Source: Areca catechu
Taxonomy: Eukaryota; Streptophyta; Magnoliopsida; Arecales; Arecaceae
DNA: 64,000 nt
Direction of reading: 5' to 3'
Assembly: GCA_021397845.1 (NCBI GenBank)
Contig: CM038053.1
Location: 112,753,825 to 112,817,824, forward strand
Made by a program: the position numbers and the translations under genes. Positions 42,453 through 54,226 of this stretch are shown piece after piece (within the stretch, counting starts at the first letter, position 1; every line of letters starts with the position of its first letter). Below the pieces are notes generated by a model, which was not told the DNA's origin, ran no database searches, and saw only the letters and a program-made list of their open reading frames with translations.

Positions 42453-43755
42453 TGATGTGGGATGAAATGGAATGATGCAATCTAAGAGGAGATAGTAATA
42501 ATTAAATAAAAAATGAAGTAAAGCTAGGCTACTTTTCCATGTAAAAGAATAGAAATTATCATGAAGGGATTTGCATGTTAAACTAGACTTGATTGAGAAC
42601 CTTCACAATAGTAAAGAGAAAAGGATCTTTGTGGTTAAGAAACCACACAAGATAGGGCTTAATTACTCTAAAATTTCAGAATTGAAAAAACACTTAAAGA
42701 GGGGTTTCCAGGCATTAACATCTCAAAGAATGGAAAGGTTACACTCAAGGATGAAGCCCTTGGATGACAAGGGGATTCATTTAGATGTTGGAACTTCTTT
42801 TCTCTGTTTCTTATCTAGGAAGACCTTCTTCTTTGGAACCTAAAAATCCCGAGGATCTTACACAAACCATAGTAGAGTTAAGAAGGAGATTTAAAGGTAG
42901 AAAACTAATGAAATGATGGTTGAAGTTGAGAAAATGTTGATGGAGTGGAAGTAGTTTGGCCGGCTCCCTTTTGATTGACTTCCTTGCACCTTGGACGATG
43001 GAATGGAGTGATTGGATGGGTTAGAAGATAGACTAATGGTTCTTGGAATGGAGAATGCTTTTCTTGAAGTAGCTTAGGGCCTCTCACCCACTCCCTCTCG
43101 AAGGACATTTAATAACACAAATGGAAGAAGAAAGAAACTCACTTTTTTTCATTCAAATCATCATCCTTTACCAGAGAGCTTGGAGTAGATTTTGTAAGCC
43201 TCCAAGTACCTTGAAATATCAAATTACAAGGAGCTTTTCATGGGAGGTTCCTAGCTATAAGGGTGGAATTCGAATTGCATGGAGATTTTATCAGAATAGC
43301 TAGCTAAAATGGTGGAAGGTTGAACTCCTTGGCTGCCCACTTTGAATTTGAATTCCCTCTTGGTGATGTGGCGTGTGGTGATGTGGCTTGATGAGTTGTA
43401 CTCCACATGGTTGGGAGGTTGACATGGCATCCCACTTGGCTTGCTAAAGTGGTGTCCTCCTTGGATCAAATTGTTGAAGTGGTTGAGTGCATTCCATCTT
43501 CAAGTGAGCTTGCTTACATTTAACCAATTCCAAACCTCTCTTGAACCCAACTACTAAACTTACTAAATACAAGACCAATTTGATCCTGATTGGACTCAAA
43601 AGAAACAAAATTGAAATAAACCCAACTCTAATTACATGACTCAAATTCAATTAAAAAAGTAAACTGACTCTATTTACAAGACATAAGTTCGATGAAAGAA
43701 TTAATGACATACTGAATTAGACTGAAGCCTCTTTCAAACTTTGGTGCCCGCACCA
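42453..43755 (-). repeat. 3' LTR of minus-strand chromovirus (gypsy 3)
   Basis: 1303 bp. The minus strand starts TGGTGCGGGCACC and ends CATCCCACATCA. The purine tract lies just right of it (43756-43770). The left flank ATTAT (42448-42452) is the expected target duplication. Its partner is outside the window. Confidence 0.87.
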
Positions 43756-46700
43756 GTTCTCCTGGGGTGGAAGGATGTCGATCCTGTCAAGTAAGGACTG
43801 ATCTGACTTTGGAACCTTTCTAGAAGGTTTGGGTTGATTTGTTACAGATCCTTTCGGGTGATCCAGGAATCCTTGGATTCGGGTCTTCCTTGCCATCAAA
43901 CTAGATAATGTTGGTAGCCCTTATTTCTGGTGGTAATTCATGGTCACCCAATATACTTTCAATCCTATCTCTCCATTCTGGCTGATGTACTGGTGGACAC
44001 TCAGGTAGGGTTTCACTCTTAAAGGCTGGGTAAGGTCCAAAAGGCTCACTAGGAATTAATGCCAGCTCTTTGTATTATTTCAGATCAGAAATATTAAATA
44101 TGGGACTAATGCCATAATTCGGTGGTAACTCTAACATGTATGCATTAGGTCTGACTCTCTTTAATACTTTGAAAGGTCTAGCTCTCTGGGCATGCAGTTT
44201 CTTTATAGTTCCTGGTGAGAACCTTTCAGTTCTAAGTTTAACCATTACAGAGTCCCCTACATTGAATTATTTCATTCGTTTATGTGAATTGGCCATATGC
44301 TTATAGACTTCATTGTTCATTGGAATTTTTTTACTAATCTCCTTATGCAATTCCTTAATATGCTGTGCATATGACTCGATGGACTCAGACATTCATGCAT
44401 GTGTGGGTAATGGAATGAGGTCAATAGGTATCCTAGGTTTATAACCATGGACAATCTCAAAGGGACTTTAACCAATAGACCTATTGACTGAGTTGTTGTA
44501 AGCGAATTCAGCACGAGGTAATAGCAAATCTAAATTTCCAAGACTCTCTCCAACAAAGCACCTCAATAAGTTCCCTAGACTTCTATTTACAACCTCAGTT
44601 TGTCCATTGGTCTGAGGGTGATAAGTAGTTGAGAATTTTAGTTTTGTTCCTAGTAAGTGCCAAAGGGTTTTCCAAAAGTAACTTATAAAACAGACATCCC
44701 TATTAGAAACAATGGTCTTAGGTAACCCATGTAATCTGACTACTTGATCGAGAAAAAGCTTGGCTACCCTAGAGACATCAAAAGTTTGAGAATAGGATAT
44801 AAAATGGGCCATCTTTGTAAATCCATCGACCAATACAAAGATTGAATCTTGCTTCCAAAGGGTCTTGGGCAATCCTAAAACAAAGTCCATGCTAAGAACG
44901 TGCCATGGATACTCAGGTATTGGTAAAGGAGTGTATAACCCTGTGTTTTGTCTTTGATGTTTGGTAGCAGCACATGTCCTACATCAGGCAACAATATTGG
45001 CTACATGTCTCTTAAGGACTGGCTAGTAAAATTTCTCTTCAATTATTAATATGGTTTTATTTTTTCCAAAGTGGCTAGCTAGACCTCCAGCATGGGTCTC
45101 CTAAACTAGAAATTCTCTCAAAGAAGTTTTGGGAACACAAAGCTTATTTTCTTTAAATAGATAACCATCTAGAAGGATATACTCACTATGGTCACTAGAT
45201 GGTCCTTGAGTCAAAGCCTGGTAAACCTCACTAAAGTCTGTACAGGTTTCATATTCATCCTTAAGTCTCTCAAATCCAATGACTTCAGTGCTGATCGAAT
45301 TTAGAAGTAAGGCTGTATGACTCAAAGCATCGGCTACTTTATTCTCAGTTCTGGCTCGGTGCTTTAGAACAAAAGTGTAGGCTTGGATGTATTCTACCCA
45401 TTTGGCGTGCCTAGGATTCAGCTTTTTCTGGGAACTAAGAAATCTAAGGGCTTCATGATCAAAGAATAGCACAAATTCTTCCAATAGAAGATAGTGTCTC
45501 CAATACCTTAAAGCTTGCACTACTGCATAGAGTTCCTTATCATAGGTGGAATATTAAAGCTTAGCTTCATTTAACTTTTCACTAAATAAAGCTATGGAGT
45601 GGCTCTCCTGGCTTAAAACTCTGCCTATTCCAACTCTGGATGCATCACAACCGACCTCAAAAACCTTGGAAATATCAGGCAGTCTTATGATAGGTGCTTG
45701 TGTCATTTTCTTCTTAATATCTAGGAAGGCCCTATCAGCAGCTTTGGTCCATTCAAAATGGCCTTTCCTAATGCAATCCGTTATTGGTGCAATTATGGTG
45801 CTAAACCCCCGATTGAATATTCAATAAAAGGTAGCTAGGCCATGAAAACTTTATACTTCATGAACACCTTTTAGCATGGCCACTCTACAATTGACTTAAT
45901 CATTTCGGGGTCAGTAGAAACTCTATCAGGTATGACAACAAAACCTAGGAAAACGACTCTATGGGTGAGAAAATCACATTTTTTCAGGTTTGTGAAGAGA
46001 CTATTTTTCCTAAGAGCTAAACAGACTTGATTCAAATGGTCCAAATGATCCTCCTGGGTCTTGCTATATATAAGAATGTCGTCGAAGTAAACTATGACAA
46101 ATTTTTCTATAAATAACCGTAGGACTTGATTCATAATCCGTATAAAGGTACTAGGAGCATTGGACAGTCCGAAAGGCATTACTACCCATTCAAAAAGGCC
46201 CTCCTTGGTCTTGAATGCAGTCTTCCACTCATCCCCAGGTCTAATCCTAACTTGATGATAGCCACTCTTAAGGTCAATCTTTGAAAATACTATTGCTCCG
46301 GCCATCATATCTAACATGTCGTCCAAATAGGGTTTGGGAAACCAGTATTTAGTTGTGATCTTATTAATTGCATGATTGTCAATGCACATCCTCCAAGTGC
46401 CATCTTTTTTAGGGGTCAATAATGCGGGTACTTCACAAGGACTCAATCTTTTCCTAATAAATCATTTCCTAAGGAGATCCCCTACTTGTCTTTGTAACTC
46501 TAAGTGTTCGGTAGGGTTCATCCTTTAATGTGGAAGGTTGGGTAGGGTTGCTTCTGTGACTAAATAATGGCATGCTGGATGTCCCTAAGTGGTGGAAGGT
46601 TGTCAGGTAGGTCATATGGAAACACATCCTTAAAGTCCTCTAATACTTTAACCACTTCTTGAGGGCATTCTTTTTGGGAAGGCTCTTGAATTTCTTTAGT

Positions 46701-47246
46701 AGTTAAGATCCAAACAAGTGTACCCTCATGAGTTCTTTCTCAATCTCCTTATCAGTTATCAAATTGATTCCAGTTTTCTTTTCCTTTAGGTGGCTCGATC
46801 CTCTCTTTACAGTATCTTTAGGTGGTGTAGGGTTGATCACAAACTTCTTTCCAAGCTGCTTGAATGAGCAGGAATTAGATCAGCCATATAGGGTTGCATC
46901 ATTTTCGAATAACCAGGGTCAACCTAGGATGAAACTGCTCACTCCCATTGGTAGGACGTCACACCACACTTTCTCCTGATAGGATTGCAATTGGATTTAG
47001 ACTAGAAACCTAAGCTTGATATGAATTGAGGTGGAGTCTATCCAAGAAACCTTATCGGGAGTTGGATTGAGAACTGTGGATAAGCCTAAAGTTTTGACAG
47101 CACTAGTGGATATGGCATTTACACAGCTCCAACTATCTATGATTATTTTACATACCTTATCTCCTAACTTGACAAATATTTGTAGGATGTTAGTCCTACG
47201 CCAATCTTCGGTGTCACAGTCTAGGTAAGGATGCATCTAACTACTC
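43756..47246 (-). pseudogene. gypsy 3 pol: protease, RT, RNase H, integrase, chromodomain
   Basis: Minus strand, in order. Protease 47236-46600 with catalytic D-S-G changed to D-S-W ('IIIDSWSCVNAIS'). RT 46446-45871 open for 191 codons with 'MPFGLSNAPSTF' and YFDDILIYSK. RNase H about 45870-45300 ('VGCDASRVGIGRVLS', 'ALRYWRHYLLLEEF'). Integrase zinc finger about 45080-44960. Integrase core 44890-44468, open for 140 codons ('MDFVLGLPK', 'HPQTNGQTEVVNRSLG'). C-terminal part to about 44050, then a faint chromodomain (43990-43860). Multiple frameshifts and stops lie between the pieces. Confidence 0.88.
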
Positions 47247-48605
47247 CAAAAAGGTCAGGCTCTACATGATCCTCATCACCTTCATACTCATCTACCAAAT
47301 TATCCTCAGCTTGATATACCTTCTCAATGCTATCACCTAGAGGCTCTATGGGTTTATACACATTCTCTTCTAATTCTCCGATGTGCAAGGCTCTAGTTGG
47401 ACAATTGCTAGCATAATGGCCTAATTTGTGACATCTGAAGCAAAGAGCATTAGAGTTTGGGGTTCTCAGAACTTCTGGTGCTTTACCCCTATCATCTCTA
47501 TAGGTCAGATGTGTATTAGGTTGTGTCGATTGGGTTGCATCTAACTTGATCCTGGCTGCTGACTAGGTGCACTAGTTCTAGGGGGTTCCAGTCTATGATA
47601 AATTGGTCCCCTATGAAATCACCCAGCATCTCATGCTACCTGATAGGCTAACTCTAAATCTTGAACTTCTCTCATGAACAACTCTTTCTGAATCTCTTCT
47701 CTTAATCCGGCCCTAAATCTAGACAAAGTAACTGATTCAGACTCATCGACATTGCATCTCATCACAAACTCATCAAATTTTGCAATGTATTTGCTACACT
47801 CTTAGTTCCCTTGGTCAATCTCTACCACTGGTCTAGAAGTTTTTGGTGGTAGGACATGGGAAGGTATTTTTTTCTTAGCCTAAGTTTTGTTGCCCTCCAG
47901 GTTACTATGAGAACATCACCTCTTTGCCTAATGAACCTCTCGACATTTCTCCAGTAAAGCTTGGTCTGACGAATTAACCTAAGCTTCACAAATTTGCATT
48001 TTCTCTCCTCAGTCATGTCATACCACTTGAAGTACTAATCCATCTCTCCCTCCCAGTCTATATAAATCTTAAGATCCATATTTCCATCAAATGTTGGTGC
48101 TTCCAACCTAATATTCCTAAGGGTTCGGTCATCATGGTCTATTTAATCCTGATTAGGTCTCCTAGGGTTTGGCTTATAGGCTGGGTCATGGTGTGCTCTC
48201 CTAGGGTTCGGGTCATGGACTTGATCAAGATTGGGTCTCCTAGGATTTGGCTCAAAGAAAGGGTCTTGATGAAGCCTTCTAGGATTGGGTTCCGGAAAAA
48301 GGTCTTATTGCTGAGCCCTTCTAGGGTTGATGGGTATATCAAAATCTGGTTCAGGCTCTAAATCATACCGGACTTCTTGGGTTTCTTCAAGGGTTACAAG
48401 CCTCTAATCGATCAAGCCTAGCAGTGATGAGAGTCATCTAATCAATCATGCTTTGGTTAGTCTGGGCCAATTGGTCATTCAGGTTTTGGTTCAGTCGGGT
48501 CATTTGGTCATTCAAAGTTTTCATCAAGTTCCCAAAATTTTGGTCCATGGTTACACTCGATTGAGCTTGGATTTGCTGGTATGGTGCTCCTGATCTAGTT
48601 GCCAT
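47247..48605 (-). pseudogene. gypsy 3 gag
   Basis: ATG at 48605 (MATRSGAPYQQIQAQSSV). A Gln/Asn-rich coiled-coil-like start ('LNDQMTRLNQNLNDQLAQTN') is followed by a repeated PNPRRxxxD motif (about 48340-48150). The gag core comes next ('APTFDGNMDLKIYIDWEGEMD', 'ERKCKFVKLRL', 'LRLRKKYLP'), then a zinc knuckle CFRCHKLGHYASNC (47401-47442) and an acidic linker ('AEDNLVDEYEGDEDHVEPD', about 47320-47270). Several stops and frameshifts. The start, the PNPRR repeats and the acidic linker are the parts retained in the non-autonomous ORF at 59229. Confidence 0.82.
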
Positions 48606-49529
48606 GTACACACAGACTCAAACTCGGGCTAGGGGTTTGCTAGACCTAGAGTCCAAACCAAATGTTAGGTCAAGATGACAATCTTGGTTGTAGTAACTTG
48701 GCACTTGGCTAGGTAAGTGTAAGGTTGGTGGAGGTCCCTCTTTGCTTGCCTTAGACACCAATTTGAAATTGGCAAGGTAAGCGAACCAACCCACCTTTTT
48801 TCAGGCTCTTGTCCCTGAACCACTTGCTTAGAAACCAGATACACAAGCACACAAACAAGTTGTCTAAATTAGCTTGACACTTGGTTCGACCCGACCTTGT
48901 GGGTGTCCCTAGCTCACTAGATCAAATTAAATGTCTACTTAGTTTTAATTAAGGGTTGGGTTTGCTATACAGGTTGGTGATTTTTGGGCTAGGGACAGGT
49001 AGTAAAATTTTGACCCTATGTCATATTGATGCCCTTAAATTGATTACCATGAGATGAATGCAAACATGCATAACAACCCTAATTTCATGTACAAAAATTT
49101 ATGTGTTGCAATTCAAAAGTGGTACATAAAAGTATAATATAATTATGTCAAAAAATTTAGAAAAAATCACAAAACATTCCTAACTCATAGATGATATACC
49201 ATATGAAAGGATATTTAAAAATAAAATCTATGTTAGGTGTTGTAGTTCCTGGAACATAGACAATGCATGTAGGGTAGAACAACAAAAATTTTAAAAATGA
49301 TTAAATGATGTAAATTTATTCTTTAGGATTTAAAACTTACCTTCTTATGTTCTCCTTTAAGGGTCAATCACATCAGCACTCCTACAGACCATAGGGAATC
49401 CCTATTGAATGGGATGTGAGGGTCTTGTAGCCCTTCTTTTCCCTATGACCGGACGGCCATGGTGAAGCACCCAAATCCATGTACTGAAGATGATGCAAAG
49501 CCTTAACCTACCATGCTCTGATACCAATT
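48606..49529 (-). other. gypsy 3 leader and primer site
   Basis: Non-coding. The primer site TGGTATCAGAGC is read on the minus strand at 49526-49515, three bases from the LTR end. The leader shares 'TTGGTTCGACC' and 'GCCCTAGCCC'-like wording with the leaders at 58850-59220, showing kinship. Confidence 0.75.
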
Positions 49530-49906
49530 TGATGTGGGATGAAATGGAATGATGCAATCTAAAAGGAGATAGTAACAATTAAATGAAAAATGAAATAAAG
49601 CTAGGCTACTTTTCCATGTAAAAGAATAGAAATAATCATGAAGGGATTTGCATGTTAAACTAGACTTGATTGAGAACCATAACAATAGTAAAGAGAAAAG
49701 GATCTTTGTGGTTAAAAAACCACACAGGATAAGGCTTAATTATTCTAAAATTTCATATCTGAAAAAACAATGAAAGAGGGTTATCCAGGCATTAACATCT
49801 TAAAGATTGGAAATGTTTCACTCAAGGATGAAGCCCTTGGATGACAAAGAGATTCCTTTAGATGTTAGGACTTCTTGTTTATGTTTCTTGTCTTGGAAGA
49901 CCCTCT
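49530..49906 (-). repeat. 5' LTR of gypsy 3, cut by copia 3
   Basis: It matches 42453-42830 with about 7-8% differences by eye. It ends where TGTTGGGAATTG begins. The rest of this LTR should lie beyond the window, past the copia 3 3' LTR. Confidence 0.87.
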
Positions 49907-52150
49907 TGTTGGGAATTGTGTCCCAAAGCCAATCGCCTGGGTTGTAGGCGGTTGTGCTGAGTATTGTATTCATTTTGTAAATTAATAAAACATTATTTTT
50001 GGCAGCTCATCACATATTGTATTTCCCTGAAATGAACTCTTTCCATGTGATGAAGTCCTTAAGACTACACTGACTTCGATACATAGAGGATGTATCGATG
50101 GTCCTTAAACCCTGTTCACAACCAAAGGATATATTGTACTGGATGGCAATATATCAAGTATAGGTTGTTATAGTTCACATCGTTTGGTTGTCCTCTTGAC
50201 CAAATGAGTGTGGTGAGACTGATGTGATCTACAAGTGGGATATGTGATATCTCATTAAACGTGACTCCGTGCAATCCCTTTTTCTGCGAAAGGTAAACTC
50301 ACGATTGGATATGGGTATATGTGTCCCTCTAACCTGAGGTCATCACGGTAGCTTGCAAGCAACTCCTTGTGCTTTGGTGCTGGACTACCCAAATTTTTAA
50401 TCCGGTGACGGAAGGTTTCTGGGTACGGGCAAGTACTTGTGGAGTAGCGATGGACTAAGATGGAATTGACCTGTCCAAACAATTTGGATTGAATGTCTCG
50501 CAGTGTCTCAATTTAAAAAATCTTCGGCCGAGGTAGTCCCAGTGAGGTGTCACTGGACTTGCGAGGTTGAGACACGTAGTGCACTGACTTAGTCTGGGTA
50601 GGTAGTCTAACCTCAGTCGTCCTGAGCATTGGAGGTCAAAGGGATGAATTATACGGTAACCATATGCCAGAGGTTCGATTGCTCTCGCATCTTCGACCTA
50701 TCCGGATGTCGGGATCCATTGCTAGATGGTATCTTGTGTTGGTATCGGAATTGTTCCAGTGCTACCGCCTAGGTTCGAACCTATGAGGTCACACGCCATA
50801 GAGGATAACTCCCTGATCCAGGTACCGGTATTTGATTAGGAATCATTTCGGTGACGGTTTGATTAAGCACATTGGTTTGACCTGGGTTCGGATCAATCAG
50901 TTTTTGTTCGGTTTATCAGGAGTTTTTTTTTCTGGTTAACCTGGACTAAACCAAGCCTTCTGATAATTAGATTTTGATCTAATTATATGGATGAACACTT
51001 TTTGAACCATTGGATTTTTTTTAAAACCTATTGGACTGGTTTTTTTTTTTGACCCTTTGAATCGATTATCACGGTGTGAATCGCAATGGGCGAACAGGGC
51101 TTTTGGGCATCCCCTCCTCTCTTCCGTTTCACCACCATTTTTGCTGGATTTAAACTCGTTTAAAAGCCCTTCAATGCTTTGCTGCATTCATTCCATATTC
51201 CAGCTGCTATTGCCATCATTTTGGCTCCCATTCCATCGGTTGTAAGCCTTGCACGGTGTTATAAATCCTGCTGCTTTTCTCTTCTGCAATGTAGAAAAAT
51301 ACAGAGAAACCGTCGTTGGGTTCTTATACATTTAAGTCTTAGTTTATCATTTCACCACAGATCTTTGGGGTGGGTTTAGGCAATTGATTGGGAGAAAAAC
51401 AATTCCATTTGTCCCTGTTTCTTGTGCTCATTAGAAGAAGAAGTACTAGCTCTGTTTGGAGAAACATTGCAGCAAAACAACATCACTTCTTCCCACCGTT
51501 TGAAGGTGTTTTCCGGCGACTAGCATCGCCTGAGAACCGGATCTGTGGAGCCCCGCGCGTGTTCCCCCTCTAGAGAGTGCTCATTTGAGCACTTAAGAGC
51601 AGGATCAATGCTATAGTTGCTGTTTTGGTGTCCTGTTTTCGTTTCGCAGGTTTGTTGGAATTGCTGAACAAAAGGAGTTGTAAACCATGGCATTTTTTTA
51701 TCCCTTTTGTTCTCTATTCAAGGAAGAAACCATTCCCTTGCTGTTGGTTAAAGAAAGGAGAGAAAGCACTGGTTGTTTGGGTTTGGCCATTGTTGCTGTT
51801 GAAGCAAAGGAAAAACAAAGCAAATCAAGCGCTGGAAGTAGACGACAAGGGGAATAAGTTTATTCTTGCAATTCCAGCACTATTCCAGACTTATTCCAGG
51901 TAGGAATAAGGTATTGTTTTTGATTTTTTTTATTCATGCATGCATAGATATGAGTATTTGAAATATTTTATAAACATTACATGCCCATATTATAACATGT
52001 TTTAGTCTGCACATGCTTCCAGATCGTGTTAGATCCTACGCGGAGCAGGTTTTTTCCGCTGTGCATTTTAAAATTATTTTAAAATACTTACCTGCTCCCT
52101 GCTCTTGCAAGCTTAGAGTAGGCACCTGCAAAAGCCCTATTTCACTTTCA
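49907..52150 (+). repeat. copia 3, 5' LTR
   Basis: 2244 bp from TGTTGGGAATTGTGTCCC to CACTTTCA, repeated at 63950. A possible TATA box is TATAAAT near 51260. The open stretches inside it resemble nothing known. Confidence 0.88.
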
Positions 52151-52151
52151 G

Positions 52152-52163
52152 TGGTATCAGAGC
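52152..52163 (+). promoter_or_regulatory. primer binding site of copia 3
   Basis: TGGTATCAGAGC, exact, one base after the LTR. Confidence 0.9.
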
Positions 52164-53632
52164 CAGGTTACAGGTGTAACATAATCTTGATCCATGTTTG
52201 TTTAAAAATAGTTTAATCTACTTTTTGTATCCTGATAGTACTTTTATGAACCTAGTTGAGACCTTCACCATGACCGTGTGTCGAAGGATCCTTTAAGGAA
52301 ATCTTGGAATTAAAATTGTTTTATTTCAGATACATTATTGGGCCATGAAATGTTTATAAAATAAAAATCTAGATATGATGCATGATTTTTTTTTTTTGTA
52401 AAAAATTATTTTACATTGACATTTAATTAAAAGATGTTTTGATTAATTGTATGGCTTATTAAAATAAATTATTAGGTTAATGAAATCTAATTTGACATGA
52501 ATAAGCCATTCTGGGTTAAATTGGGTTAGTTTTCTAATTGGGTCCTTAACTGGGTTATACCTAGGTTTAGTTGAACCGGATAAAAGAAGATTAATCAAAA
52601 GTTGATTAAGGTCCTTCTTTAGTACTATCTAATAGTTAGATTAGTTGATCCATTCATCTAAAATGGATCCAATTAGTGGCTCAGTGGAAGCCCGAGTCTT
52701 TAGGCTAATCTGATCGAGTCTGGTAAACCGACTGGTGTCGAGGTAGGTTTGGCATTGTAATCATGGTTGTATGAGGCTACCTCTTTCCTGGCCAACTTGG
52801 TTGGTGTCTAGGAAAGATGGTTAATGGCGGATACTCACCCATGATCTCACCTACATGGCTAGTCGAGTCGACCAGAACTGATTCGAAAAGCACAATGACT
52901 CGAGTTAACCCATGTCACCCAGGTTGATCAGTCTAACTGATTTATAGGAGCCCATGGATCAATTGTTGAATTGACTCAACTCTCTTGGAAACTGATTCGT
53001 TCAATGGGAGAAATGATCCATGTCCTTGTCTTTTTCTTCTGTCACAACTAAAAATCCTCTAAAATTATTAGGTCCTTAAAAAGACTAAGTCAAGGTGTTG
53101 ACAGTGTCTTAGCCTCCCATCAAGTCAGTTAGAAATGTGTCCACTAGCTTAGTGTGCATAGGCAGTTCCAAAGAACGGGTGTACATCCGGTGACTGGAAT
53201 TTCTATCTGACGATGATGGTTCAGTGCAACCTCCTTAACGGGACCAGGTGGGCCGGCCAAAGTCGGGCTTGGTCTTTAGTTAGCTGGAAGCATTGGATTT
53301 GTCATTTTAATGGTTGGACCTAACCAGAGACCCGCAATAGGAGGCCCCAAGGCCGATTGGTGTGTTCTTTGGGGCAAAATGAAATACTGAAAATTGTTTA
53401 GGGAAGCAATTGGTTTTTGAACCTACCTTTAAGCTCGTATGGGTGAGCCGGCCAAATTCGGGCTCATGAGAGGCCTATTGGATTTCAGTACCTACTTGAA
53501 AAAGTATTTTCATGGATTGGAGTTAGAGGCTACCAATCTTAAAAAAATTATTGGGAGAAACCTTTAGACTAAAGTACAAGTCTTTTGGTTAAAATTAATT
53601 CATATACTTATGTGGTCTTGTTTTTTTTTCAG
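52164..53632 (+). other. copia 3 leader
   Basis: 1.47 kb with no ORF. Perfect inverted repeats: 52451-52460/52500-52509 (10 bp), 52591-52598/52602-52609 (8 bp, with a further 7 bp 52583-52589/52614-52620) and 52647-52654/52662-52669 (8 bp). It ends in CTTGTTTTTTTTTCAG directly before the gag ATG, which looks like a 3' splice site. Confidence 0.7.
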
Positions 53633-54226
53633 ATGTCTTCAAACTTATCGCTCTGGTCACTTCTCGATAACGAGAAGTTGAAGGGTCATAACTTCAATAG
53701 TTGGTATCAAAGGTTTAGAATTGTTCTGGAGCATGAACAGATCCTTTATGTTATAACGGATCCGGCGCTTGAAATCCCTCCTGCTAATGCACGGAGTGCG
53801 GTCAGAGATGCTTACTTGAAGTTGGTTTCTGATCGGACTACTGTCTATTGCATTATGCTTGCGGCTATGAACGATGAGTTCAGTTGCAAATTCGAGGAGG
53901 CCCAACCTGATGAAATCCTTCAAAAGTTGAAGGAATCCTTCGGCACCCCGGATAATGTAGAACGGTACAAAGTGTCTTGTGCCATCTACAACTCCAAGAT
54001 GCTGAATGGTGGATCAGTCACTGATCATGTATTGTATATGATCGAGCTGATTGAAAAACTGGGCAAACTCGGATACCCCTTGCACGAGCAGCTCGGCAAG
54101 GATGCGATCCTGAATTCTCTTCCCTCCTCCTATCTTGACTTTCTTGATCATTATAGAATGAACAAGCATGCAGTCAACTACCATGGTCTTTTGGGGTTGC
54201 TGCAGACTTTCGAGAAAGACCATTAA
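53633..54226 (+). pseudogene. copia 3 gag
   Basis: I take ATG 53633 (MSSNLSLWSLLDNEKLKGHN) because it aligns with the gag start of copia 1. The in-frame ATG at 53585 lies before the polypyrimidine-AG. 197 codons are open, covering the gag_2 domain ('NSWYQRFRIVLEHEQILYV', 'LNSLPSSYLDFLDHYRMNK'). It ends at a TAA. The zinc knuckle and pol are in another frame, so an indel near 54230-54380 separates them. Confidence 0.85.

Noticed and set aside
50255..52216. Frames within the copia 3 5' LTR
   Set aside because: Short, with no domain, and lying wholly within an LTR.
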